Assembly: GCF_030385785.1 (NCBI RefSeq)
Contig: NZ_JAUEDK010000026.1
Span: 1 to 64,000, forward strand
Direction of reading: 5' to 3'
Length of the DNA stretch: 64,000 nucleotides
Origin: Crenobacter oryzisoli
GTDB lineage: Bacteria; Pseudomonadota; Gammaproteobacteria; Burkholderiales; Chromobacteriaceae
Shown here: positions 25,764 through 34,519 of the stretch, piece by piece
How positions within the stretch are numbered: position 1 is the stretch's first letter
How the letters are laid out: every line of letters starts with the position of its first letter
Notes under the pieces: generated by a model
Database searches by the model: none
The model's input: only the letters and a program-made list of their open reading frames with translations
Told to the model about the DNA's origin: nothing
Program-made: the position numbers and the translations under genes

Positions 25764-27592
25764 GGACGGCTCTCGGAGTCGGTGCAGTGGTAAATCGGGT
25801 TGGCCAGCGGCACGTAGGAGCGGAACGAGCCGTCCGGCTCGGTGGTCTCGTTGACGTTGCGCAGGCAGATCATGAAGTTGCCCTTGGCTTCGATCTCGGG
25901 CGAGGTGAGCAGGTAGTCGACGAAGGCGGTGTCGGCCAAGCCCTCGGCCTTCAGCGCCAGCAGGAAGCGGCGCATCAGGCGGGCGAGCCGCACCTCGTCG
26001 GCAACGCCGGCGGCACCGAGCACGCTGATCACGTTGAACACGTTGTTGACGATCAGGTAGTAGCCGCACAGGCAGTTGGTCTCGGCCTGGCTGAACTGCA
26101 GCTCGAGCGCGGCCTCGATGCCCGGCACGTGCGGCTTCAGGCGTTCGATGGTCGCAGTGCTAAACGTGGTGCCCTGGCAGTCGCGGAAGTACACGCGCGA
26201 CGGGTAGCCGCCGGCGAGACCCAGCACCATGTTTTGCTGGTGGGCGCTGAACAGGAAACCGAAGTCGGACATCGCGATCAGGAAGGGGCGTAGCGCCACA
26301 TCGAGGAAGCTGCCGAACCAGCGCTCGGCAACGATGGCCGCCGGCTCACCGGATTGTTCGGCCAACGTCGTCACCAGTTTGCCGAGCATGCCCGGCGTAC
26401 CGTCCGGGCCATCCTGGCACAGTGTCGCCATCACGTAGGTAGTGTCGCGCTCTGCGAATGGGTTGTCGCGCAGCAACACGAAACTTTCGGCCAAGGGGCT
26501 GCCGTCCAGGTTCGCCAGCGCGAACGCGGCGCGTTCGTGCATGATCGCGAGCGTTGGGCAGCGCTCGGCAAGCTCGCGGCCAAGCGGGCTCATGAACGCA
26601 CCGTGCACCAGCGCGCCGCGTGCCACTTCGGCCGGCTGCAGCACGCGCTTGGAGTTGGTCAGCCGCACGCTCAGCGAATGCTTGAGCATGTAGCGCTGGC
26701 CCGGTGCGTACAGCGTGCGCAGCGACGAGGTCGGGTACCAGTCGACGCCCTGCGCGCCGAGCTCCTTCAGCCTACCGGCGCGAATCCAGTGCTCGTAGCT
26801 CGGATGGTGCTTCAGCACACGTGCCTGCCACGGGTGCACCGGCAACAGCAGCCAGTCGTCCGGCAGCTGATTCTGCGCGACGATGCGCGAAAGCGCCGGG
26901 TCGTCGGTGATCAGGCCGGCCAGCCGCGCCGACGCGGGTAGGCCGTCGCAGTCGACGCTCCACAGCGCTTCCGGGGCCAGTGCCAACCATTCCAGCGCGA
27001 AGCGCGACGCGAATTCCGGGCTGTACGCGCGCACGTCGTCGGCTGAAAACTCGTCGCGGCTCTTCGGCGTGGGATGGACCGCGTGGCCGTATACCAGGCC
27101 CTGCTCGGCGGCCAGGTAGCCAGCCTCCGGCCACGACAGCGCGGAAAGCTCAGTGAGTCGCGCCGCCTCGGCGGCGGCAAGGTTCAGCGCGCTGTCGGCC
27201 ACCCTCTTGATGAACAGCCAGGCGAGTTGCGGCGTAGCGTTGCGGCCGGCGATCGCCGGTTCGGTGGCGATCAGCGCGACCAGTTCGGCGAGGCTGCCCG
27301 GCTGCCAGGCTCCGTTGTCGCGAGCGAGCCAGAGCGGCAGGGCAAAGGCATGACGCCCGGCCAGCGACCAGTGCGCCAGCGGTAGCCACACCGACAGCGC
27401 ATGGCCGGGCAGCGGCAGCAGCACGCCGCCGTCGACGCCGGCCTGCGCGGTGCTGATGCCGGCCGGCAGTTGTTCGCGGCGATGGTGGGTCCAGTGCGGC
27501 CACTCGCGCAGCAGCGCGTTGACGAAGGCGTTGGTCGAGGCCAGTTCGCCGGGCGTCCGCCCGGATCCTGGGGGAGTGAGGTGCAGCGACAT
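25760..27592 (-). CDS. iucA: NIS siderophore synthetase, IucA-type
   Basis: First condensation of citrate with one acyl-hydroxylysine arm. 610 residues (E. coli IucA 574). Motifs: LLPVHPWQARV, YPTSSLRTLYAPGQRYMLKHSLSVRLTNSKR, and FLFSAHQQNMVLGL. First gene of iucABCD. Start ATG at 27592 has only a weak Shine-Dalgarno. A candidate Fur box lies 47 bp upstream in the gap shared with the divergent MFS gene. Confidence 0.88.
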   Translation of the reverse strand: MSLHLTPPGSGRTPGELASTNAFVNALLREWPHWTHHRREQLPAGISTAQAGVDGGVLLPLPGHALSVWLPLAHWSLAGRHAFALPLWLARDNGAWQPGSLAELVALIATEPAIAGRNATPQLAWLFIKRVADSALNLAAAEAARLTELSALSWPEAGYLAAEQGLVYGHAVHPTPKSRDEFSADDVRAYSPEFASRFALEWLALAPEALWSVDCDGLPASARLAGLITDDPALSRIVAQNQLPDDWLLLPVHPWQARVLKHHPSYEHWIRAGRLKELGAQGVDWYPTSSLRTLYAPGQRYMLKHSLSVRLTNSKRVLQPAEVARGALVHGAFMSPLGRELAERCPTLAIMHERAAFALANLDGSPLAESFVLLRDNPFAERDTTYVMATLCQDGPDGTPGMLGKLVTTLAEQSGEPAAIVAERWFGSFLDVALRPFLIAMSDFGFLFSAHQQNMVLGLAGGYPSRVYFRDCQGTTFSTATIERLKPHVPGIEAALELQFSQAETNCLCGYYLIVNNVFNVISVLGAAGVADEVRLARLMRRFLLALKAEGLADTAFVDYLLTSPEIEAKGNFMICLRNVNETTEPDGSFRSYVPLANPIYHCTDSESRP

Positions 27593-27638
27593 GATGGGGT
27601 GTCCATCGGTGGTGGTTGGTGTTTTTCATGCTAAACAC

Positions 27639-27657
27639 AAACAAGAATCGTTTGCAA
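27639..27657. promoter_or_regulatory. Candidate Fur box between iucA and the MFS gene
   Basis: The site reads TGCAAACGATTCTTGTTTG (minus strand), a partly palindromic version of the TGCAAATGATTCTTATTTGCA type of Fur site. It lies in the 118-bp gap of the divergent iucA/MFS pair, so one repressor site could control both directions. Confidence 0.55.
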
Positions 27658-27710
27658 TAGCGCAAATGCAAGATAAAATGGCGGCTCTGAATTTGATGTC
27701 GTAGCTTCCG

Positions 27711-28922
27711 ATGCCCACCCCACCTGTTGCGTCCCGTTCCTTCGTCTTCACTCTGGCTGCCGGCTGCGCCGTGATGGGCCTGGGCCAAGCCGCGCTGTTC
27801 ACCTTCCAGCCGCTGCTGATCGCCGCTACCGGCCTGACTCTTGCGCGCGTCAACAGCGCGTTCGCGATCGGTAGTGCACTGTTCCTGCTCGGCGCGCCGC
27901 TGTGGGCACTGGTCGGCGATCGCATAGGCCGCCGGCCGGTGCTGGTGATCGCCTTGCTCGGCTTTGCGGTCAGCCACGTTGCGCTGTTGCTGCTGACTTT
28001 GGTGGCGCAGCGCGGCTGGCTCAGTGCCGACGCGATCTGGTGGTGGCTGGCGGCGAGCCGGGTGGCTTACGGCTTGACAGTGTCGGGGCTGGTGTCGTCC
28101 AGCCAAGCCTGGGTCGGGGCGACGGTTGCCATCGGCGAGCGCCTCGGCGCGCTGTCGCGGCTGTCGGCGGGGCTGACCGTCGGCCGGCTGATCGGGCCGG
28201 TATTGGCATCGACGACGCTGGCGCTCGATCCCCTGGGGCCGCTGTGGCTGGTGGCGCTGGTCGCCTGGCCTGCGTTGGTGGCCACCGCAAAATTGGTCGA
28301 ACCGTCAGCACATCCATCGCACGCGGTATCGCGGCTGTTGCCGCAGCGGGGCCTGTTCGGGCTGCTGTGGCGTTTCTGGCCGCTGGCGTTCGCCACGCAA
28401 TGCGCGCTGGGACTGGTGCAGTACGTGGCGGGGGTGTGGCTGGCGGCGCGCTTCGGCTGGAGCCCGACCCGTGCCGCGGCGACGCTCGGCGGCATGCTGA
28501 CCGCCGCCGGCGTGGGGGCGCTCCTAGTGCAGCTGTGGCTGGTGCCGCGCTTGTCGCCGCGCTGGGTGCCGGCAGCCGGCGTTCTGCTCGTCGCCTCGAT
28601 TGCGTTGATGCCGCTGTGGCACCACCCGGCGGCGCCGTGGCTCGGCTTCGTCGGCATGTCGCTCGCGCTGGCGGTGATGGTGCCGGCGTACAGCCACCAG
28701 GCGGCGAAGGTGGTACCGCCGGCGCAGCAGGGCCGCGTCAGCGGCTCGATCGCTGCCGCGCACACCGTCGGCTACACGGTCAGCGCGGCACTGGCCGGCT
28801 GGCTGTTCGAGCTGGGGCCGGACTGGCCGTTGTGGCTGGCGGTGGCGAGTGCCGTCGTCGCCGCTTGCCAGCTGTTGCTACTCGGCCGCCGGCCGCAGGC
28901 AGCCTTCGTCACCGCAAGCTGA
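27711..28922 (+). CDS. MFS transporter, probable siderophore exporter
   Basis: 403 residues, 12 helices, with the MFS motif A-like loop ALVGDRIGRRPVLV between helices 2 and 3. It is divergent from iucA and shares its putative Fur site. MFS exporters in this position usually secrete the siderophore, so export of the iuc product is the likely role. ATG at 27711 with no upstream alternative. Confidence 0.8.
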   Translation: MPTPPVASRSFVFTLAAGCAVMGLGQAALFTFQPLLIAATGLTLARVNSAFAIGSALFLLGAPLWALVGDRIGRRPVLVIALLGFAVSHVALLLLTLVAQRGWLSADAIWWWLAASRVAYGLTVSGLVSSSQAWVGATVAIGERLGALSRLSAGLTVGRLIGPVLASTTLALDPLGPLWLVALVAWPALVATAKLVEPSAHPSHAVSRLLPQRGLFGLLWRFWPLAFATQCALGLVQYVAGVWLAARFGWSPTRAAATLGGMLTAAGVGALLVQLWLVPRLSPRWVPAAGVLLVASIALMPLWHHPAAPWLGFVGMSLALAVMVPAYSHQAAKVVPPAQQGRVSGSIAAAHTVGYTVSAALAGWLFELGPDWPLWLAVASAVVAACQLLLLGRRPQAAFVTAS

Positions 28923-29173
28923 GCGAATCGCCCGTCGCTGCACAGCTCGGCCAACCTCGTGTTGGGGGCCGGCAAGCGAAGAGTGTGTTGCTCTTGCGGT
29001 CATAACCTGCCGCCGATCGGCTGGTTGGCAAAAACCACGGGGGGCGGGAAGCGGCGCTGGGCGCTCTGCGTTACCATGGGCGACCTGCGGCCCGGCCGAA
29101 ACCCGACTTGGCCGCGATCCCGCCGGCCACCCGCCGAGCGGATCCCGCTTACCGTTATCTATGGAGAGTCGCT

Positions 29174-30262
29174 ATGTCCCCGCTAGTACTGCGTCAACGT
29201 TGCCACACCGTTGTTCCGGGCCACCGCCCGCATAGCGCTGCCGAGGACTTCGCCGCGATGGCGGCATGGTGCGAGGTCAACGGTGTCCAGCACGACCAGT
29301 ATGGCGAGGGGGCTCTCGTCAACAGCTTCGAACGCAAGATCGCCGAACTGCTCGGTTTCGAGGCCGGCGTGTTCATGGTCAGCGGCACGATGGCGCAGAC
29401 CATCGCGCTGCGCCTGGCTTGCGAGGAGCGCGGCAGCCGGCTGGCGGCGATGCACCCGTCGGCGCACATCGTGCTGCACGAGCGCAGTAACTACCAGTTG
29501 CTCGACCATTTCGACACGCTGCCGCTGGGCCGGCCGCACCGTGCGTGGACGGTCGACGACCTGAAGGCCTGGCCGGAAAAGCTCGGCGCTGCGCTGTACG
29601 AGCTGCCGATGCGCGAGATCGGCGGCGTGCTGCCGGCGTGGAACGACCTGAAGGCGATCAAGGAATACTGCAGCACCGAGCGCATCCACCTGCATCTGGA
29701 CGGCGCGCGGCTGTGGGAGGCCGCCACCGGCTACGGGCGTGGGCTCGACGAGGTGTGTGCCGGCTTTGATTCGGCGTATGTGTCGTTCTACAAGGGTATT
29801 GGCGGCATGGGCGGCGCGATGCTGCTCGGCAGCGCTGATTTCATTGCGCGCGCATCGAACTGGGCGAAGCGGCTGGGTGGCAACGTCTGGCAGCGCTCTC
29901 CGTACGTGGTCGCCGCGGCGCGGCAGTTCGACGAGCGCCTCGCCGCGATGCCGCGCTACGTCGAACGCGCGCGGCAGGTCGCCAGAATTGTCGGCGAGTT
30001 CCCCGAGCTGACCCTGAACCCGTCCACCCCTCAGTGCAATCTGTTCCACGTTCACCTGAAGGTCAGCGAGCAGACGGCTACTGCCGCGCGGGATAGGCTC
30101 GCGCAAGACTACGGCGTGTGGCTGTTCGGTGCCGCGCAGCCGGGCATGCTGGCCGAGTCGAGCTATTTCGAATGGTACGTCGGTGACAACCTACTTGCGC
30201 TGTCCGACGGCAAGCTGCGCGAAATCCTGATGATGTTCGTCGCCGAGTTGGCGCGCGGCTGA
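29174..30262 (+). CDS. PLP-dependent threonine aldolase/beta-eliminating lyase family protein
   Basis: 362 residues from the ATG at 29174, with GGAGAG upstream; a 22-residue extension to 29108 is not conserved-looking. PLP-fold motifs: HLDGARLWEAATGYGR and SFYKGIGGMGGAML with the Schiff-base Lys. The family contains low-specificity L-threonine aldolase and its uncharacterised relatives, which lack clear activity. The 250 bp upstream hold no gene. A terminator follows at 30276. Confidence 0.78.
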   Translation: MSPLVLRQRCHTVVPGHRPHSAAEDFAAMAAWCEVNGVQHDQYGEGALVNSFERKIAELLGFEAGVFMVSGTMAQTIALRLACEERGSRLAAMHPSAHIVLHERSNYQLLDHFDTLPLGRPHRAWTVDDLKAWPEKLGAALYELPMREIGGVLPAWNDLKAIKEYCSTERIHLHLDGARLWEAATGYGRGLDEVCAGFDSAYVSFYKGIGGMGGAMLLGSADFIARASNWAKRLGGNVWQRSPYVVAAARQFDERLAAMPRYVERARQVARIVGEFPELTLNPSTPQCNLFHVHLKVSEQTATAARDRLAQDYGVWLFGAAQPGMLAESSYFEWYVGDNLLALSDGKLREILMMFVAELARG

Positions 30263-30275
30263 ATCCGGCGCTGAC

Positions 30276-30310
30276 AAAAAAGCCCGCATACCTAAGTGCG
30301 GGCTTTTTTA
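30276..30310. terminator. Bidirectional Rho-independent terminator
   Basis: GCCCGCA and TGCGGGC with flanking A5 and T6 runs form a stem between two convergent genes: the aldolase-like gene and the MFS gene that ends at 30332. Confidence 0.88.
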
Positions 30311-30331
30311 TTGCTGACTGAAGCCAAGGGC

Positions 30332-31717
30332 TCAGGCAGTTTCAGGAATCCCATCCCAACGCCGTATGATCGCAACGACTGCTGCCAGCATGGAGATAAT
30401 CGATGCAACCATCAGCGCCAGCGAATAGCCTCCCGTCAGAGCCGTCCTCGCGTCCGTATCCAGCATGGACAGTGATGTCGAATGGTACGACGCCAGCCCG
30501 ACGAACGCTGCGATGCCGATCACTGCGCCGAACTGCTGGGCGGTATTCAGCAGACCGGAAGTCAGGCCCTCTCGACCCTGCACCGAGTGCGTGCCGGCCA
30601 GGATGCCGGTCGTGATAGACACGATGGGCAGCCCGACGCCGACGATGAGAGTCGGCCCCAGTACATCGCCAATGAAGCTGCCTTGTGCGCCCAGCGCCGA
30701 CAGCCAGCCAAGCCCGATGCCCACGATGATGAAGCCCGACGTCATGGCGCAGCGCAGCCCAAGCCAGGCGATGAGGCGCGGAACCTGCGAGGCAGTCGCG
30801 ATGACCACCGCACAAAGCGGGAGCAGCGCCAGACCCGATTCGAACGGCCCGAACCCCAGCACTTGTTGCAAATAAAGATTGACGATGAAAAACATCGGAA
30901 ACAACACGATTTGCCCCAGGCAGGCAAGGAGGTTGGCCTTCATGAGACCGGCATTGCGCCATACGTCCGGTGGTATCAGCGGCGCGGGGCCGCGCTGTTG
31001 CCAAATGGCGAACGCGATCAGCAAGCCGACCGCCAAGGCCAAGGCGGCGAGGTTCGCCAGCTTGACAGTACTGCTCAGCGAGAGCAGGCCAAACGCCAAC
31101 AGCACTTGCCCGCCCATCAACAGCAAGGCCCCCGGAAGGTCTATGGGGGAGTGAACCCTACGGTCGGGAATGCCGGCCAATACCCGGTGTGCCAGCGCCA
31201 GCAGCACGAGGGCAGCGATTACACTGACCCAGAAGGTGGAGCGCCATCCCCACGACTGGGTCAGCAAGCCGCCCAGCACCGTTCCAGCCGCTCCACCGGC
31301 ACCCGCCATCGCCGCGAGCAGCCCCAGAGCGCGTTGGCGGGCCTCCCCGTCGAACACGGTCAGTACGAGCGCGAAACTGGCCGCTGCCGCCAACGCCGCG
31401 CCGACACCCTGCAGCGCCCGCCCGGCCACGAGCGATACTGGACCGGCTGCGACGGCGGCGAGGGCGGAGCCTAGCGCCAGCGTGATCAGCCCGAGGCGGA
31501 AAACCCGTCTCCTGCCGAGGATGTCGGCCACTCGGCCACTTAGCAGCAGCACCCCGCCAAACGCGATCAGATAGGCATTCGCGATCCAGGACTGGCCGGT
31601 GGAGTCAAACCCCAACTCTTGCGTGACTGACGGCACCACTACGTTGATGATGGAAGTGTCCACCAACAGCAGAAACTGCGTGCCTGCCAGTAGCCAGCGA
31701 ATTCGTCCGAGATTCAT
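30332..31717 (-). CDS. MFS exporter, 14-helix DHA2/EmrB-QacA type
   Basis: Proton-driven drug/metabolite exporter, 461 residues. Start set at the ATG 31717, which has AAGGA six bases upstream; the longer frame would need a TTG. Features: motif C-like AMAGAGGAAGTVLGGLLTQ, motif A GRVADILGRRRVFRLG and VVVPSVTQELG. Last gene of the NmrA-PrnB-FAD-HpaB operon, 11 bp behind the HpaB-like gene. Export of, or self-protection against, the cluster product is the natural guess. Confidence 0.85.
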   Translation of the reverse strand: MNLGRIRWLLAGTQFLLLVDTSIINVVVPSVTQELGFDSTGQSWIANAYLIAFGGVLLLSGRVADILGRRRVFRLGLITLALGSALAAVAAGPVSLVAGRALQGVGAALAAAASFALVLTVFDGEARQRALGLLAAMAGAGGAAGTVLGGLLTQSWGWRSTFWVSVIAALVLLALAHRVLAGIPDRRVHSPIDLPGALLLMGGQVLLAFGLLSLSSTVKLANLAALALAVGLLIAFAIWQQRGPAPLIPPDVWRNAGLMKANLLACLGQIVLFPMFFIVNLYLQQVLGFGPFESGLALLPLCAVVIATASQVPRLIAWLGLRCAMTSGFIIVGIGLGWLSALGAQGSFIGDVLGPTLIVGVGLPIVSITTGILAGTHSVQGREGLTSGLLNTAQQFGAVIGIAAFVGLASYHSTSLSMLDTDARTALTGGYSLALMVASIISMLAAVVAIIRRWDGIPETA

Positions 31718-31728
31718 TGTGTTTTCCT

Positions 31729-33210
31729 TCAATGATTATCCGGCCCGCCGGTCTCGTTCTTCCCGGCAAGGGCCTGAGACGCAAAGTGGCCATACTTTTC
31801 CGCCAAGCCCGTAAACGTCATTTGGGCCAAATAGACATGCGGCGCGCCTTGGTAGAACTGTTCGTAATGGGCGTGCCGGCTGGCAAAGTCAGAGCCCGTG
31901 GCATCCCAGACCAGTTTCATCAGCCGGATGCGCTCATCGGCCGACTGGGCCGACGAACGTATGAACCGCCGCAGCATCGGCCCGATGTCCGGATGGTCGA
32001 GGTCGTGAAGGGAGTCGGGCAGCTGTATCAACGCACCGCCGCAAAGCATTCGCAGCTCGTGGATGAATTTCGGGTAAATCTCACCCGCCAATATCCGCTG
32101 GGCGTAGGTGATTTCTCTGTTGAGACGAACGACCCCATCGTCCTCCGCTTTCGTCTCATGCCCCGCCTCGGCGGCGAGCACCGTCGATTTGGCGAGCTGG
32201 ACATAGCCCAATAGGCGGCCGAGTTGGGCGCGGGCTTGCGGGTTGCCAGCGCTGCCATGGCTGTCGCATACGAGCGAGGCGAGGCCGGCCAGGAATTCCA
32301 GCTTGGTCCAGAAACGCACCGATGCCTGATGCGCCATATTGGTGTAGGCAGGGGTCTCCCACCACATGGCAAAGGTGCGCTGAATATCCCTATACGTCAG
32401 TACCCGTTCCCATGGGATGAATACATTGTCGAGCACGAGCAGTGCATCGTTCTCATCGAACCGCGAAGAGAGCGGATTGTCCTCGCGGCTGCGGGCGGCG
32501 TGTTCGTACGAGTCACGCGAAATGAGGATGACGCCGGGCGTTGCTGGCGTGACGGTAAAGCTCAATGCATAGTCGACATCGTCCTGCGAAAGCGGCTCGA
32601 TAGTCCCGACGATGATTTCGTCGGCGAAGATGGCGGCCGTGCCGATGCTCTTCGCCCCGCTGACGACGATGCCACCGTCGGTTTCACGGACGGTGCGAAC
32701 GCCAATATCGTTGCCCGGGCCCTGTTGCGCCAAGCTCTTGGCCTTGTCGATCTTCGGGTTAGTGATCGTGAAGGCTACAAACAGATTCTGTTCGGCAGTC
32801 CGCCGGTAGAGCGAGAGTACGTTCGCCGAGCCATCGAAGTCGCCGCCGGCAAATACATCGGGGCGAGCTGCGAAGCCGGCGATGCCAGACGCCATATAGT
32901 CCGGCGAGCGACCCAGGAATCCAAAGCTCTCCTCGGCCCATGTCTTATGGGCGATCCGCTTCGATACGAGCTCTTCATAACTGCGCGGAATCAGGAAGGA
33001 GAGGGCATGGCGGGTATCGCTCGCCGGGTCCAGATAGGTCAGAGCGGTACGCGATGCCGAGTCATGACTCAGCTCGTAAAGCTGGGCAAACGACTGTGCG
33101 GCGTTCCTGAACGCGGCAGCGGAGGTGACGTTTCCGACCTTTTGCTGGCCCAGCCAGACGATGCGGCCGTCGTTGAGGCTGCTCAGATAAGCGGCACCAT
33201 TACGCATCAT
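31729..33210 (-). CDS. HpaB-family flavin-dependent monooxygenase
   Basis: 493 residues, the size of 4-hydroxyphenylacetate 3-hydroxylase large subunits; start ATG 33210 with AGGAA upstream, overlapping the FAD gene by 11 bp. The family is acyl-CoA-dehydrogenase-like and uses free FADH2 from a reductase. Visible family traits: SYEELVSKRIAHKTWAEESF, PDYMASGIAGF, SRFDENDALLVLDNVFIPWERVL and LCGGALIQLPDS. No HpaC-type reductase lies in the operon, so electrons must come from elsewhere. Relatives hydroxylate phenols in both degradation (HpaB) and biosynthesis (SgcC, PvcC); the substrate here is unknown. Confidence 0.85.
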   Translation of the reverse strand: MMRNGAAYLSSLNDGRIVWLGQQKVGNVTSAAAFRNAAQSFAQLYELSHDSASRTALTYLDPASDTRHALSFLIPRSYEELVSKRIAHKTWAEESFGFLGRSPDYMASGIAGFAARPDVFAGGDFDGSANVLSLYRRTAEQNLFVAFTITNPKIDKAKSLAQQGPGNDIGVRTVRETDGGIVVSGAKSIGTAAIFADEIIVGTIEPLSQDDVDYALSFTVTPATPGVILISRDSYEHAARSREDNPLSSRFDENDALLVLDNVFIPWERVLTYRDIQRTFAMWWETPAYTNMAHQASVRFWTKLEFLAGLASLVCDSHGSAGNPQARAQLGRLLGYVQLAKSTVLAAEAGHETKAEDDGVVRLNREITYAQRILAGEIYPKFIHELRMLCGGALIQLPDSLHDLDHPDIGPMLRRFIRSSAQSADERIRLMKLVWDATGSDFASRHAHYEQFYQGAPHVYLAQMTFTGLAEKYGHFASQALAGKNETGGPDNH

Positions 33211-34519
33211 GCAGTGCTTCCTGTTGTTTGGAGGTGGTGGCTCGGGCCGTTCTGTCAGAGCCCCAGTAGGGTGAGGGTTCGTTGACCATCGTGCGTTCCA
33301 TTGCCGAAATCCTCGCGTAGCGCGCTGCGATCGCTTCCAGTTCGCCCGGCCCAAACACATCCCTGGGGTCTTTGAAGCCTCCCGGTGCCTGGGCGTTGGC
33401 AATATCGATAACGACCTCCGGCCCCTTCTTGCGGTTGGCGATCTGCAACTCGGTCATCTTGACGCGCCGGTCGGCCTCGTAGGCAGACAGGGCCTTATCG
33501 AAGCGGGGATAGAGGCTCAGATAGTGGGCGAGGGCACAAGCGTCGATGATCGATTGCGTCGCACCGTTCGAGCCGATCGGGTACATCGCATGGGCCGCAT
33601 CGCCGATCAGCACGATGCCGGCGCCGTGTGTCCACGTCGGCAGCGGCTCGCGGTCGACCATCGGATAGACGAAGGTGTCTGCGCTGGCGAGCATGATCGC
33701 TGCAGGCTCGACTCCGGCGAACTTCCAGCCCTCGAAATCCCTGGCAAATCGGCTGGGTTGCACCGGCAGATTCCAGTCGCCATGCGCATAGCCCTCGGCA
33801 GGGTTTTCCGGGGCGGCCGCGGCCCAGTTCAACAGGACTTCACTCGAGCCGGCCCGTTGGGCCATCGGGTAGACGACGAACTTTCGTATCCCGTCGCCGG
33901 CAATGATCATCGAGCTTCCGGTCAGAAACGGCTTCCCCCAGACGGTGCCGCGGAAAATCACCATGCCGTTGGCTGGCGGCGGTCCTTCATCCGGTGCGAG
34001 CAACCTGCGTACCGCCGACCTGATGCCGTCCGCGCCGATAACGAGGTCGGCCTTGTAGCGGACTTCCGCCCCGCTCGTGCGGTCGTGGCAGACGACCACC
34101 TGGCCGTCTTTCGCCTCTTGAACGTCGACGACTTCTTTGCCCGCGTGGACGGCGTCAGGCCCGAGTGCTTGCACCACCTGCTGGAGCAGTTGCATCTGGA
34201 GCCAGCCGCGATGAATCGAGAGCTGTGGCCAGCGGAAACCGGCGGCCTTGCCACGGTCCTCACGCCAGATGCAGTCCCCATGGTGGTTCATGTAAAACAG
34301 CTCGCTTGTTTGCACGCAGATCGGAAGGAGACCATCCAGCAGGCCGAGGGCGTCGAGCTCGCGAACTGCCTGTGGTAGGAGATTAATCCCGGAGCCCAGC
34401 GGCTTGATGTTTTCCGAGCGTTCGACAAGGCGGATCTGCGTAAACCCGTGAGCATGCAGTGCCAGCGCGGCGGTTAGACCCGCGATGCCGGCACCAGCGA
34501 TGAGTATTCGTGCCGTCAC
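33200..34519 (-). CDS. FAD-dependent monooxygenase (PhzS/salicylate hydroxylase-like)
   Basis: Class A flavoprotein hydroxylase, 439 residues, GTG start overlapping the PrnB-like stop as GTGA. Motifs: GAGIAGLTAALALHAHG for ADP binding, VIGADGIRSAVR, and GDAAHAMYPIGSNGATQSI. The arrangement IRLVERSENIKPLGSGINL and FPMVDREPLP-like YPMVDREPLPTW strongly recalls PhzS, which acts on methylated phenazine carboxylate. No phenazine core genes are near, so the aromatic substrate is open; an oxidative decarboxylation/hydroxylation is plausible. Confidence 0.88.
   Translation of the reverse strand: MTARILIAGAGIAGLTAALALHAHGFTQIRLVERSENIKPLGSGINLLPQAVRELDALGLLDGLLPICVQTSELFYMNHHGDCIWREDRGKAAGFRWPQLSIHRGWLQMQLLQQVVQALGPDAVHAGKEVVDVQEAKDGQVVVCHDRTSGAEVRYKADLVIGADGIRSAVRRLLAPDEGPPPANGMVIFRGTVWGKPFLTGSSMIIAGDGIRKFVVYPMAQRAGSSEVLLNWAAAAPENPAEGYAHGDWNLPVQPSRFARDFEGWKFAGVEPAAIMLASADTFVYPMVDREPLPTWTHGAGIVLIGDAAHAMYPIGSNGATQSIIDACALAHYLSLYPRFDKALSAYEADRRVKMTELQIANRKKGPEVVIDIANAQAPGGFKDPRDVFGPGELEAIAARYARISAMERTMVNEPSPYWGSDRTARATTSKQQEALHDA

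Noticed and set aside
28923-29173. Possible structured leader/riboswitch before the aldolase-like gene
   Set aside because: GC-rich stems can be drawn but no known riboswitch core motif was found.
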